64,000 bases of DNA from Nocardia sp. CY41 (GCF_009829325.1 NZ_VUOS01000017.1:1-64000), one strand, 5' to 3'; shown: positions 51,795-61,357, numbered from the stretch's first letter. Numbers and translations: made by a program. The notes: generated by a model from the sequence alone, not told the origin.

Positions 51795-52388
51795 GTGTCA
51801 CGAACCGAGACGACCTCCGCCACGGCACGCGGAGAACAGACGCGGCAGGCCATCCTGGACGTCGCCACGCGCCGGTTCGCCGATCAGGGTTTCCGCAATA
51901 CGTCGGTGGCGGCGGTGGCGCGCGAGGTCGGGCTCGCGCCCTCGGCGGTGTATTTCCACTTCGCGGACAAGGAGGCGCTGTTCGTCTCCGCTTTCGACCG
52001 TGATGCCGCGCGACTGTGCGACGACGCGCTGCCCCGGTCGGGTCCGATGGACGAGGCGTACTGGCAGCAGGTGGTCGGCCGGTTCGTGACCCGGCTCGAT
52101 TCCTACCCGCTGGTGCATCGGGTCCTCGCGGGCCAGGAGCCCGGGTTGCTGGTCCGGTTGGTGGACGGCGTTGTGCCGCAGCGCATTCGGCAGGTGCTGG
52201 AAGCGTCGCTGCGCGCCGGTCAGCAGTCCGGGGACATCACAGCGGATCTCGATCCGCGGGACACCGCGATCGCGCTGGAGGCCGTTTTCACCGCGGTCGT
52301 GATCACCGTGGTGCAGGTCGGCGGCAGCGGTTCCTCCGAACGCATCGACGCCGTCGCGCGCCTGGTGCGCACCGCGCTCACGAAGTAG
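51795..52388 (+). CDS. TetR-family repressor, probable local regulator of the sulfatase
   Basis: From GTG 51795 the 197-residue protein has the helix-turn-helix QTRQAILDVATRRFADQGFR then NTSVAAVAREVGLAPSAVYF and HFADKEALFVSAFD, all typical TetR N-terminal wording. The C-terminal ligand domain (PMDEAYWQQVVGRFVTRLDS to VFTAVVITVVQVGG) resembles the AcrR subgroup. The divergent sulfatase gene and shared palindrome suggest that it represses both promoters until an unknown ligand binds. Confidence 0.85.
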   Translation: MSRTETTSATARGEQTRQAILDVATRRFADQGFRNTSVAAVAREVGLAPSAVYFHFADKEALFVSAFDRDAARLCDDALPRSGPMDEAYWQQVVGRFVTRLDSYPLVHRVLAGQEPGLLVRLVDGVVPQRIRQVLEASLRAGQQSGDITADLDPRDTAIALEAVFTAVVITVVQVGGSGSSERIDAVARLVRTALTK

Positions 52389-52409
52389 CGCCCGAGGTGG
52401 CTCTCGCCG

Positions 52410-52991
52410 CTATGCCGTGCTGATCGACCAGGTGGCGTGCGGCACGTAGAACTCCCGCCCGGTTTCGTCCCGGGCGAGGATCGGCAGCTGGAACTCGACG
52501 CCGATGAGGCGCAGGTCGGGCTCCGGCTTGGAATCGATGGTCAACGCCAGCGCGCGGTCGGGATAGTCGTTGCGGCTGATCACCTGGTCGACTTTCTCGC
52601 CGCTCGGCAGGACGTAGACCAGTTGCGCGAGCCACGGCGCGTCGGCGACCTGCTTCGGCAGCGACAGCTGCAGGGGGTAACCGGCGGGAACGTCCAATTC
52701 GGCGGTGCGTCCGCGATGGCAGTCCGGCGTGTCGGGAGCACAGGTCAGCGTCGAGAACACGGTGCCGGGCACGTTCTGCTCGGGCAGGACGCTGCAGTGC
52801 TGCATGGTCACCGCGCAGTAGCTGAACGGCCGTACGGTGATCGTCTTGCCGTGCGCGTAGGCGGTGAGGGTGACGTCGGGTTCCTCGGCGTTGCGGACCA
52901 GCACCGCCAGCACGCCCGCGAAGGCGACGGTGAGCACGAGCAGGGCGGCCGCGACCAGCGCGGCGATCGTGCGTGCGTTGAGCTTGCTCAC
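52410..52991 (-). CDS. DUF2771 exported/membrane-anchored protein (Rv0875c-like)
   Basis: The GTG at 52991 overlaps the stop of the MFS gene by 4 bp. The 193-residue protein has an N-terminal hydrophobic helix (TIAALVAAALLVLTVAFAGV) acting as signal or anchor. Its external domain has four Cys residues in YCAVTMQHC, LTCAPDTPDC and sequences such as LPSGEKVDQVISRNDYPDRA and FYVPHATWSIS. This matches the DUF2771 family. The coupling with the MFS protein is conserved in mycobacteria (Rv0875c-Rv0876c). The role is unknown; it may be a partner of the transporter. Confidence 0.8.
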   Translation of the reverse strand: MSKLNARTIAALVAAALLVLTVAFAGVLAVLVRNAEEPDVTLTAYAHGKTITVRPFSYCAVTMQHCSVLPEQNVPGTVFSTLTCAPDTPDCHRGRTAELDVPAGYPLQLSLPKQVADAPWLAQLVYVLPSGEKVDQVISRNDYPDRALALTIDSKPEPDLRLIGVEFQLPILARDETGREFYVPHATWSISTA

Positions 52992-54895
52992 CAGATCGGG
53001 TCTCCTTGCCCTCGTCGAAAGCGTTTGGTGTCGCCGCCGCGCGGCTTCGGGTTCGGCGCCTGCGGCGCGCTCGCCGGATATCCGTACGGCCGGGTCGTCG
53101 GCACCTCTTGGTCCGCGTGCTGGGGACGGTTGCCGCCGAGGCCGGGCAGCAGCGAATGACCTCGGAAGCTGAGGAAAGTCTGCACCAAGCCCAGCACGAG
53201 GACTGCGGTGACCACCGCGAAGCCCTTCCAGTAATCGGTCGGCAGCAGCACCCCGGCCGCGCCGCCGACCACCCAGCTCAGCTGCAGCACGGTCTCCGAC
53301 CGGCCGAAGCCGGAGGCGATCGACTCCGGCGGCAGGTCGTCCTGGATCGAGGCGTCCAGCGAGACCTTGGCCAGCGCGCTCGTCGCGGACGCGACCAGGG
53401 CGGCCACCGCCGCGCCGAGCAGATTGTTCGCGAACGTGGCGAACAGCGCCACCAGCGCGCACGCCGCCGTGCAGCCGAGCACGATCAGCGCGGGCCTGCC
53501 GAGCTTGAGCCGGGCGCCCGTCGCGTTGCCCGCGAAATTGCCGATGGCCGCGGCCGCGCCGACCGCGCCGAGCATCAGGGCCTGCTGCACCGGCCGGTGC
53601 TCGGTCGCCTTGGCGACGAACGCGACATAGAAGGTGAGGAAGCCGGTCAGCACGCGGATGGCGCTGTTGCCCCACAGTCCCGTCACCACGGCCCGGCCGA
53701 GCGGCTGCCTGCGTTTGCGCGGCGGGACCGGCGACTCGTCGCCGGACGCGAGCACCTCGGTGCGCGCGTCGGCGCCGTGATAGCTCAACGTCGCGGGCAC
53801 CTCGCCCTCGGTCACTTCGACCCAGGACGGGATACGCAGACTCAGATAGGCGCCCGCGCAGGCGATCAGCGCCGCGAAGAACAGTGCGCCGTTCGAGCCG
53901 GCGATCGCGGCGGCCAGGCCGGCCAGCGCTCCGGCGCCCATGGTGCCGCCGACCAGCCCGAACACCGTCAGGCGGGAGTTGGTGCGGACCAGATCGATGT
54001 CCGGCGGCAGCACCCGGGGCGTCACCGCGCTCTTGAGCACCGAGAACGATTTGCTGCCGATCATCATGCACAGCGCCAGCGGGTACAGCGCCCAGCTGTC
54101 GAACTGGAAGATCAGCACCACCGCCACCACGGTGCGCACCGCGAACGACGTCGCCAGCGCCAGGCGGCGGCCGCGTTGCAGACGATCGAGCATCGGTCCG
54201 ATCAGCGGGGCGATCACCGCGAACGGCGCGATCGTGATCAGCAGGTAGAGCGCGACCTTGGTTTTGCTCTCCGCGGTGGCGCTGGCGAAGAACAAGGTGT
54301 TGGCCAGCGCGACCGCGATGGCGGCGTCCAGGGCGAAGTTCGCCATGGTCGCGTAGGTGAGCGCGGTGAGGCCCGACTTGTCCGCGCCGTCGGCCTTGGC
54401 CGCGCGCTGGAAGGTCGCGATGCCTTTCTCGGTGAGCTCCCGGCCGCGCATGGCGGCCACCCGGGTGACCGTGAGTTTGCGCGGCATCCGACGCGCGCCG
54501 GAGGGCGCCTCGTTTTCGGGAGGCCGGCCCTGGTCCTGGACAGCGCTCTCGGGTTCGGCGCGCTCCGGCGGGTCGGTGGGACGAGATGGTTGCGGACGGT
54601 GCGGGAAGACGTGCCGCGGTGCGCGGTCGACGGATTCCGGCTGCTCGGCATCACCTCCGCGCGGGAACGGTTTCGTCCGCGGAGGTTCCGGTGACGCTTC
54701 CCGCCGCGGCCCCGGTTGCTCGCCACGCTCCGGGGAGCGTCCAGGTCGCGGTCCGAGCGGTGGCAGTGACCCGCGGCGTCGTGGTGCGTCGGGCGGCGGA
54801 TAGCGGTCGAATCCGGGATGCCGGTCGAACTGCGGGACCTCCTCGCCTTCCCACCGATCACGGTCGGGACCGGAGGGTTCGCGGGGAGTAGTCAC
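52988..54895 (-). CDS. MFS-type transporter with long disordered N-terminus (Rv0876c-like)
   Basis: The 635-residue protein has a Pro/Arg-rich disordered cytoplasmic region (1-150), then about ten to twelve hydrophobic helices: LTALTYATMANFALDAAIAV, VALYLLITIAPFAVIAPLIG with PMLDRLQRGRRLALA (the conserved MFS loop), ALYPLALCMMIGSKSFSVLK, FGLVGGTMGAGALAGLAAAI and VLQLSWVVGGAAGVLLP. The C-terminal 45 residues are again disordered. The substrate is unknown. It is translationally coupled to the DUF2771 gene. Charge-rich N-terminal tails on membrane proteins are frequent in this window (compare LCP). Confidence 0.85.
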   Translation of the reverse strand: MTTPREPSGPDRDRWEGEEVPQFDRHPGFDRYPPPDAPRRRGSLPPLGPRPGRSPERGEQPGPRREASPEPPRTKPFPRGGDAEQPESVDRAPRHVFPHRPQPSRPTDPPERAEPESAVQDQGRPPENEAPSGARRMPRKLTVTRVAAMRGRELTEKGIATFQRAAKADGADKSGLTALTYATMANFALDAAIAVALANTLFFASATAESKTKVALYLLITIAPFAVIAPLIGPMLDRLQRGRRLALATSFAVRTVVAVVLIFQFDSWALYPLALCMMIGSKSFSVLKSAVTPRVLPPDIDLVRTNSRLTVFGLVGGTMGAGALAGLAAAIAGSNGALFFAALIACAGAYLSLRIPSWVEVTEGEVPATLSYHGADARTEVLASGDESPVPPRKRRQPLGRAVVTGLWGNSAIRVLTGFLTFYVAFVAKATEHRPVQQALMLGAVGAAAAIGNFAGNATGARLKLGRPALIVLGCTAACALVALFATFANNLLGAAVAALVASATSALAKVSLDASIQDDLPPESIASGFGRSETVLQLSWVVGGAAGVLLPTDYWKGFAVVTAVLVLGLVQTFLSFRGHSLLPGLGGNRPQHADQEVPTTRPYGYPASAPQAPNPKPRGGDTKRFRRGQGDPIW

Positions 54896-54986
54896 GACTC
54901 CAATTCTGGCGCACTCCCGTGCTGGGCGTTCATCCGCGCTCCGGGGCGGCGGAAAGTGACCCGTCGTCGTGACCGCCGAGTCGCGC

Positions 54987-55760
54987 TCAAGCGGGCGTGA
55001 AGCGGACCTCGAACATGGTGGGCCAGTTCTTGCCCGTGATCAGGAACCGGTCGGTGCCGGGTAGTTGGGCGATGCCGTTGAGGGCGTCCGCGTCGGCCCG
55101 CGCGGTCGCGGGGAGCAGACCGGCGGCGTCGGCGGTCGCCAGCACGGCGCCGGAGTCCGGGTCGATGCGCAGGATCGTGTCCGTCGGCCAGTCGTTGGCG
55201 TAGACCGACCCGTCCGCAGCGCACTCGAGTTCGTTGAGTCGCGCGCCGTTGCGGCTGGTCAGCTCGATCGAGCCGGTCGGGGCGAAGGTGACCGGATCGC
55301 GGAAGGTGAGCCGGTCGGTGCCGTCGCTCATGACGAGTCGTCCATCCGCGGCGCACAGACCCCAGCCTTCGCCGTCGTAGCGCACCCGGCCGCGTTCGGC
55401 GAGGGTGGCCGGGTCCCTGGCGATGGCCACGCCGTCGTGCCAGGTCAGTTGCCAGAGCGTGGCGCCGGCGAGGGTGATGCCCTCGCCGAAGAACGGGGCG
55501 GGCAATTCGGTCCTGGCCAGCTCCTCGCCGGTCGTCAGCCGGGACGCCCGCACGCTCGACGCGCCCGCCAGGCCGGTGCCCTCGTAGAGGACGTCGCCGT
55601 CGACCTCCAGCCCCTGGGTGAACGCCTTCGGATCGTGCGGCCGGGTGCCGAGCACCTCGATGTTCATCCGTGGCGCGGGGTCCGCGACGCCGCCGCATCC
55701 ACCTACGACGAGCAGACCGACCAGCACACCGATGGCCAACGCACGGCGATTGCGCTCCAT
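54987..55760 (-). CDS. Glutaminyl-peptide cyclotransferase (plant-type), lipoprotein
   Basis: The 257-residue protein cyclises N-terminal glutamine to pyroglutamate on exported peptides. It has a lipobox signal (AIGVLVGLLVVGGCGGVADP), so it is anchored outside the membrane. The five-bladed propeller motifs are visible: LGTRPHDPKAFTQGLEVDGD (F-T-Q-G-L), LYEGTGLAGASSVRA, LTWHDGVAIARDPATL, and NELECAADGSVYANDWPTDT (N-E-L-E catalytic Glu) with ALNGIAQLPGTDRFLITGKN. Length fits the family. It is divergent from the DUF3027 gene with only 17 bp between starts, so their promoters must overlap or lie within coding sequence. Confidence 0.9.
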   Translation of the reverse strand: MERNRRALAIGVLVGLLVVGGCGGVADPAPRMNIEVLGTRPHDPKAFTQGLEVDGDVLYEGTGLAGASSVRASRLTTGEELARTELPAPFFGEGITLAGATLWQLTWHDGVAIARDPATLAERGRVRYDGEGWGLCAADGRLVMSDGTDRLTFRDPVTFAPTGSIELTSRNGARLNELECAADGSVYANDWPTDTILRIDPDSGAVLATADAAGLLPATARADADALNGIAQLPGTDRFLITGKNWPTMFEVRFTPA

Positions 55761-55777
55761 ACGGCAAAATGTAGGCC

Positions 55778-57592
55778 GTGAGCGCAGTTTCTGTTTCGGA
55801 GTCCGGCGTGCGGCCGATTCTGGCTGATGCCGTAGACCTGGCCCGCCGTGCGCTCCTGGAGTTGGAACCGTCGGCTGTCGGCGCGCACCTCGGCGTGATC
55901 GCCGAGGACGAGAGCGCGGCGACCCACCGTTTCGAGGCCACGCTGCCCGGTTATCGCGGGTGGCAGTGGGCGGTCGTGGTGGCCGCCCCGCCCGGCGCCG
56001 ACTACGCGACGGTCAGCGAGTCGGCGCTGCTGCCCGGGCCCGAAGCCTTGGTCGCACCCGAGTTCGTGCCCTGGGAGCAGCGTGTTCGCCCGGGGGACCT
56101 CGCGCCCGGTGACCTGCTCGCTCCGCCCGCCGACGACCCGCGCCTGGTGCCGGGGTACGTCGCGACCGGCGATCCGGTGGTCGACGAAGTGGCCTACGAG
56201 GTCGGTCTCGGCCGCACCAAGGTGATGAGCAGAGAAGGCCGCGAAGAGGCCGCCGAGCGCTGGTACGCCGAGCACGGTCCCGATTCGGAGATGGCCAAGG
56301 CCGCGCCCGCCACCTGCGGAAGCTGCGGGTTCTATCTTCCGCTGGCCGGATCGCTGCGCGCGGCGTTCGGTGTCTGCGGCAACGTCATGGGCGCCGACGG
56401 GCGCGTCGTCCACGTGGCCTACGGCTGTGGTGCGCACTCGGATACCGAGGTCCCCACCGGCAGCGGGTCGCCGCTCTACGAGGCGTACGACGACGCGGCC
56501 ATCGATCTCATTTCGCTCGAAACCGACCAGGCGGCACAGAGTGTGGCCGGTTCCCCGACGTCCGCGGACGATCGGCGCGCTACGGCCGAGCAGACGGAGG
56601 ACGCCACGGCGACCGCCGCGAGCGCCGGAGACGCTGCGACTGCCGAGGCCCCTGCGGCTGCCGAGCGCCCGCTCCCCGGAGACATCGTGGTTGCCGACAC
56701 CGCTGTGGCCGCCGAGGGAAGCGAACGAGTGGACGCCGCAGTGGCCGACACCGCTGTGGTGCCCGCGGCTGTCGCTGCCCCAGACGCCGTCCGCGGGTCA
56801 CGCACGACCGAGGAACCGGCCGTCACCGAGCGGGTCGCCGCTGACGAAGGTGTCGGGTCGACAGAGGACGGCGCCGTCGCGGACGAGATCACCGTCGAAT
56901 CCCCGAGCGCGACCGACGTCCGACCCGCCGACAGCACGGCCACCGACACCGATGCGGTGAGCGCCGCCGAGGTCGGCGAAATCGACACTTCCGCCGCGTT
57001 CACCGAATCGAGCGTTCCACCCGCTGCGCGGACGGCACCGAGCGCGGACGCGCCCGCTGTCCACGACAGCACCTCCGATGCCGCTGCGGCTGCCACGATC
57101 GGCGCTCCGGACGAGCAGAGTGTGGCGAAGGAAGACACCGGCATCGACCCGGCACTGGCTTCCGGCGATGCGGCGGACACCACCGCGGTCGCCGGCGAAA
57201 GCGGTTCGAGCATTGCGGATCCCACCGCACCGCTCGATACGCAGAGCCCCACGAGCTATCCGGTGGAGGTCGGTGCGCAGGCAAGTCCGGTCGAAGTCGA
57301 TTCGATCGCGCACGAGTCGTCCTTGTCGGCGAGTCCGGACGCCGAGGCCGCATCGAACGAGACCGGTTCGGACGCGGATGAGGGGCAGGGCGCGGTTCCC
57401 CCGGTGAGTGGTGGCAGCGACCGGATAGGCGACACCGAATCGACCGCGCCGGAGACGGATGTCGAGGAGCGTTCGTCCGACTACGCGCCCGGCGGCGCTT
57501 TGGACGCGCCGGTGTCCGAGCAAGGCGACACGGGGTCGCCGGCCGACGACGGGCCCGAACGGCCGGAGTACCGATCATCGCCGCGGAGCTGA
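55778..57592 (+). CDS. DUF3027 protein with a long acidic repeat-rich tail (Rv0877-like)
   Basis: The 604-residue protein starts with GTG. Its conserved DUF3027 part (1-245) ends in a probable zinc ribbon: CGSCGFYLPLAGSLRAAFGV, then CGNVMGADGRVVHVAYGCGA, with four Cys in C-x-x-C ... C ... C order. Residues 246-604 are a disordered tail dominated by Ala, Asp, Glu, Thr and Ser with imperfect repeats (VVADTAVAAEGSERVDAAVA DTAVV, split here), not seen in shorter relatives as I recall them. The function is unknown; nucleic-acid binding by the ribbon is possible. It precedes and is probably co-transcribed with the GHKL ATPase-like gene. Confidence 0.8.
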   Translation: MSAVSVSESGVRPILADAVDLARRALLELEPSAVGAHLGVIAEDESAATHRFEATLPGYRGWQWAVVVAAPPGADYATVSESALLPGPEALVAPEFVPWEQRVRPGDLAPGDLLAPPADDPRLVPGYVATGDPVVDEVAYEVGLGRTKVMSREGREEAAERWYAEHGPDSEMAKAAPATCGSCGFYLPLAGSLRAAFGVCGNVMGADGRVVHVAYGCGAHSDTEVPTGSGSPLYEAYDDAAIDLISLETDQAAQSVAGSPTSADDRRATAEQTEDATATAASAGDAATAEAPAAAERPLPGDIVVADTAVAAEGSERVDAAVADTAVVPAAVAAPDAVRGSRTTEEPAVTERVAADEGVGSTEDGAVADEITVESPSATDVRPADSTATDTDAVSAAEVGEIDTSAAFTESSVPPAARTAPSADAPAVHDSTSDAAAAATIGAPDEQSVAKEDTGIDPALASGDAADTTAVAGESGSSIADPTAPLDTQSPTSYPVEVGAQASPVEVDSIAHESSLSASPDAEAASNETGSDADEGQGAVPPVSGGSDRIGDTESTAPETDVEERSSDYAPGGALDAPVSEQGDTGSPADDGPERPEYRSSPRS

Positions 57593-57624
57593 GCGAGGCC
57601 GCCGACCCGTTCGGCACTTCGGCG

Positions 57625-60600
57625 TTGCGGGCTGCGGTTCTCGCCGCATGGCGTGATTCGCCGACGCGGTTGCGGGAGGACGCGGCCACCGAGAGCGACT
57701 TGGTGCGCGCCGGTTACCGCGACCGACTGCTGACCGAGCTGGCGCAGAACGCCGCCGACGCCGCGCGCAAGGCGGGTGTGGCCGGCGCCGTCGTCGTCCG
57801 GCTCGACGGCCGTGACCTGTACATCGGCAATACCGGTGCGCCGCTGGACGTCTCCGGTGTGCACGCGCTCACCGCCCTGCGCGCGTCGGGGAAATCGGCG
57901 GGGGAGACCGTCGGCCGGTTCGGTGTCGGGTTCACCGCGGTGCTCGCGGTGAGCGAAGACATCGAGCTGCGGTCGGTCTCCGGTTCGCTGCGCTTTTCCC
58001 GTGCCGAGACCCGCGAAGCCCTGCGCCGCAACGAGATCCGGATGCCCGAGGGCACTGTGGGCGAATTCGTCCCGCCCGCGTTGCGGTTGGCCTGGCCCAC
58101 CGGGGCGCGACCGTCGGACGGTCTGGACACCGAGGTGGTGCTGCGGTTGCGCGCGGACGTCGACGCCGACGCGCTACTGGCCGCGATGCGCGCCGAAGCC
58201 GTCGACCTGCTGCTGGAACTGCCCGCGCTGCACCGCATCCGCATCGGCGCGGACGAACTCGTCAGCAGCGCCGAGGACATGGGCGGCGGCATGCACGAGG
58301 TCTACGTCGACGGTCCCGGCGACGTGCAGCGAACCTGGTGGCAGTACCGCACACCGCGCGCCCGCTGGCTGCTGCCGGTGCGCGACGGCAGGCCGGTGGC
58401 GGCCGCCCCGGACGTGCTGCGGGCGCCGACCAGATCCGATGAGGAACTATCCCTGCCCGCGCTGCTCGTCGCGGACATCCCGATGCAGCCGGACCGCCGT
58501 AGGCTGCTGCCCGGCGCCAGGCTCGCCGAACTGGCGGTCGGCTACGGCGAGTTCGCCCGTGCCCTTCCGCCGCGCGATCGTCTCGTGCTGGTTCCTGCAC
58601 CCGGTTTCGCTCGAAGCGAGGCCGATGGGCTACTGCGCGAAGCATTGCTGCGCGAATTGCAAACGCATCCGTGGCTGCCGGTGCGAGCCACCCGTCGGCG
58701 CACTGATCGGGAAAACTCCTATGACACGGCGCGGCTCGCCGTCGACCTCGAGCCCGTCACCGCAGCCTATGCCGAATCGGACGGCATCGCCTCGCTCACC
58801 GGTGACGAACTGCGGCAAAGAGATGCGGAAGCCGTGGCTCGCACGGAACCGCCGGACGAGCCGGTCGTCGAACCTGTCGATGCGTCCGGCGATCGGGCGC
58901 AAGCGGCGCTCCAGGCGCCCGACGGGTCGAGTGCCGGATTCGGCGCCGAACCGGGCGATATCCGGACTGCCGAGCACATCGACGCTTCGAGCGGCAGATC
59001 GGCACCCGCCGAACCGGGCGCATCGGGCATCCTGGAGCCACCGTCGATCGCCGCACCACCGCACCCCCGGGACGTCGCCGTCCCCACCCGCGCGTTTGTC
59101 TTCGCCGGTCTGACCTCGGAATTGGCCGACCTGCTGGACGAGGTGGTCGGTCCCCTGGTGATTCCCGACCTCTCCGGCCGGGCGCACACCGAGGCCATGG
59201 CTGTGCTCGACGTGCACCGCCTCGGTCTGGCACGGCTCGCGGAATTGTCCGGCGGCTTGGATCGGCCGCCGAGTTGGTGGCGATCGTTCTACGCCGCGCT
59301 GGAACCGTTCGCCGGAGATCCGCTCGCGGCGGAGGAACTCGGCGCGCTGGCGGTGCCGCTGGCGGACGGCAGGCTCGTCACGGGGCCACGCACCGTGGTG
59401 CTGGACGATCAGCTCGAAGTCGCGATCCCGGTGCATTGGGCCCGGCTGGTGCATCCCGAGGCCGCGCATCCTCTGCTGGCCCGGCTCGGCGCGCGCTCGG
59501 CCACCCCCGAGGATCTCCTGACCGACCCGGGCTTGCGCGCCGACCTGGAGGACCACCCGGACGACCCCGACACCGCCGACGCCATCCTGCGTCTCGCCGC
59601 GCACGCCGACCAAGAGGCGCTGCCGCCGTGGCTGAGTTCGCTCGAATTGTCCGATGTGGAGGGCGAACTCCGGCCCGCCGACGAACTGTTGCTGCCCGGC
59701 GCGCCGTTGCGTGAGTTGCTCGTGCCCGACGCGCCGTTCGGCACGGCCGATCCCGAGCTGGTCGACCGCTACGGTGCGGACGCGTTGCGCGCCGTCGGCG
59801 TCGGCTGGGACTTCGGTGTCGTGGTGGAGGCGGATCCGACCGGGCCGGACCATGATCTGGACGACGAGGAACACTGGTGGTCCACGCTGCCGGACGATCC
59901 GCCGGAGTTGGTCGCCGTCCGCGATCTGGATCTGGTCGATGACGCGGCGTGGCCGGAAGCGTTGCGGCAGTTGGCCGCGACGCCGCGCACCCGCCGCCTG
60001 CTCGCCGACGCCGATGGCTATACCGCGTGGTGGCTGCGCCGATACGCTCGGATCGACAGCACGCCGCTGGGACTGTTCCGCCATCCCGCCGACGTCGAAT
60101 TCGACGGACTGTTACCGGCATTCGCCGTGGCCGGTGTCGACCCGGACGCCTGCCGCGCCGTCCTGGCCGATCCCGACACGATCACCGAGGAGCTGGCTGC
60201 CGCGCTGCTGGAGGCGCTGGCGGATTCGTCGAGAACCCCCTCCGCAGAGGTGGTTTCGCGAACTCACGCCCGCTTGGCGGCTGCCGTCGCCGGGGACCGG
60301 CTCGAGGTGGCCGATCTACAACCGCCGGATCGCGTGCGCGCAGTGTCCGGTGTCGTGGCCGACCCGGCAGACGTCTTCGTCCTCGACCGGCCGTGGTTCG
60401 GCTTGGCGGTGCCCGCGGATCGTCTGGTAGTCGGCGATACCGAAACAGCCTCGGCGCTGGCGGCTCTGCTCGACCTGCCGCTGGTGTCCGAAGCGGTGAC
60501 CGCCGAGGTGATCGATACCGGTCGCCGCACGACGTGGGCGGCGGAGCCGCTGGGCATCGTGCTGCGGCAGCTGTTTGCCTTGCCCGCGCAAGCGGGCGAG

Positions 60601-60720
60601 CTGGTCGTGCACCGCGACCTGACGGTGCGGCTGAGCGGTGCGATCGAGGCCACCGTCGAGGTGCCCTGGTGGCAGACCGGCTCGGCTGTGCACGTCCGGG
60701 CACCGCACCTGCGCGGCTGA
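57625..60720 (+). CDS. Large GHKL/sacsin N-terminal-like ATPase domain protein
   Basis: The 1031-residue protein opens (residues 15-145) with an Hsp90-type ATP site: LLTELAQNAADAARKAGVAG (E-x-x-x-N-A-x-D-A, N-box), DLYIGNTGAPLDVSGVHAL (D-x-x-x-G-x-G variant) and SAGETVGRFGVGFTAVLAVS (G2 box). This is the sacsin N-terminal ATP-binding-like family. The rest (150-1031) lacks known domains but has many D/E-P rich segments and a disordered insertion at 390-480. The start is uncertain: TTG at 57625 is the first plausible codon in frame, yet relatives seem to begin about ten residues earlier (DPFGTSAL is encoded upstream). It may be a chaperone-like or nucleic-acid enzyme; its partner may be the DUF3027 protein. 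Confidence 0.75.
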   Translation: MRAAVLAAWRDSPTRLREDAATESDLVRAGYRDRLLTELAQNAADAARKAGVAGAVVVRLDGRDLYIGNTGAPLDVSGVHALTALRASGKSAGETVGRFGVGFTAVLAVSEDIELRSVSGSLRFSRAETREALRRNEIRMPEGTVGEFVPPALRLAWPTGARPSDGLDTEVVLRLRADVDADALLAAMRAEAVDLLLELPALHRIRIGADELVSSAEDMGGGMHEVYVDGPGDVQRTWWQYRTPRARWLLPVRDGRPVAAAPDVLRAPTRSDEELSLPALLVADIPMQPDRRRLLPGARLAELAVGYGEFARALPPRDRLVLVPAPGFARSEADGLLREALLRELQTHPWLPVRATRRRTDRENSYDTARLAVDLEPVTAAYAESDGIASLTGDELRQRDAEAVARTEPPDEPVVEPVDASGDRAQAALQAPDGSSAGFGAEPGDIRTAEHIDASSGRSAPAEPGASGILEPPSIAAPPHPRDVAVPTRAFVFAGLTSELADLLDEVVGPLVIPDLSGRAHTEAMAVLDVHRLGLARLAELSGGLDRPPSWWRSFYAALEPFAGDPLAAEELGALAVPLADGRLVTGPRTVVLDDQLEVAIPVHWARLVHPEAAHPLLARLGARSATPEDLLTDPGLRADLEDHPDDPDTADAILRLAAHADQEALPPWLSSLELSDVEGELRPADELLLPGAPLRELLVPDAPFGTADPELVDRYGADALRAVGVGWDFGVVVEADPTGPDHDLDDEEHWWSTLPDDPPELVAVRDLDLVDDAAWPEALRQLAATPRTRRLLADADGYTAWWLRRYARIDSTPLGLFRHPADVEFDGLLPAFAVAGVDPDACRAVLADPDTITEELAAALLEALADSSRTPSAEVVSRTHARLAAAVAGDRLEVADLQPPDRVRAVSGVVADPADVFVLDRPWFGLAVPADRLVVGDTETASALAALLDLPLVSEAVTAEVIDTGRRTTWAAEPLGIVLRQLFALPAQAGELVVHRDLTVRLSGAIEATVEVPWWQTGSAVHVRAPHLRG

Positions 60721-60727
60721 ACCGCGG

Positions 60728-61357
60728 CTACTGCGCCGCGTATCCGGTGATCATCTCGCTCAGCAGATCGAGCTGGCCGCGCACGCTCTCGCTGTCGTTG
60801 TCCACCAGCCAGCGCAGCACCACACCGTCGATGACGTTGAGCGTGAACCGGCTCAGCGTCTGAACCGGGACCGACCACGTATTGCCGGTCGCATCGCGCG
60901 CGTGCTCCAGGATGTCGGCGACGGTGGAGTCGTTGAAGTTGTACTGTTCGCGCGCGATCGCCAGTTTCGCCGGGGTTTGTTCGCCCTCGCGCAATGCGTA
61001 AGTGGTGGTTTCGTAAGTGAGCAGCTGCCGTTCCGGAGTGGCTTCAATGTTCAGCCACATGAGTTCCAGTCCCGCGCGGATCAATTTTTGAAGGGCTTCT
61101 TTTCCACTTCCGACGTCCTGCCATACCGTTTCGTTTGCGTCGACGGAATCGCGCAATTCCATCGACAACGCTTTGACCAGCTCGGTCATCAGCGCGTCCT
61201 TGTTTTCGAAACAGTAATGCACCACACCCAGCGAGACACCGGCCGCCTGAGCGACATCGCGCGTGGTCACGCCCGCGACGCCCTTTTTCTCGGCAAGACC
61301 GATCGCGGCCTCGATAAGGTGGGCCCGTCGTTCTTCGACGCTCAATCGGGAGGACAC
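60728..61357 (-). CDS. TetR-family regulator divergent from ceramidase
   Basis: The 209-residue protein from GTG 61357 shows ERRAHLIEAAIGLAEKKGVA followed by GVTTRDVAQAAGVSLGVVHY and CFENKDALMTELVKAL. This is the TetR DNA-binding domain with the H-Y-C-F-x-N-K-D variant common in actinobacteria. The ligand domain (60-209) is full length and carries several aromatic residues (LELMWLNIEATPERQLLTYE TTTYAL, split here). It is divergent from the ceramidase gene with 114 bp between them, including a palindrome, and probably regulates it. It converges with the GHKL-ATPase-like gene, stops 7 bp apart. Confidence 0.85.
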   Translation of the reverse strand: MSSRLSVEERRAHLIEAAIGLAEKKGVAGVTTRDVAQAAGVSLGVVHYCFENKDALMTELVKALSMELRDSVDANETVWQDVGSGKEALQKLIRAGLELMWLNIEATPERQLLTYETTTYALREGEQTPAKLAIAREQYNFNDSTVADILEHARDATGNTWSVPVQTLSRFTLNVIDGVVLRWLVDNDSESVRGQLDLLSEMITGYAAQ

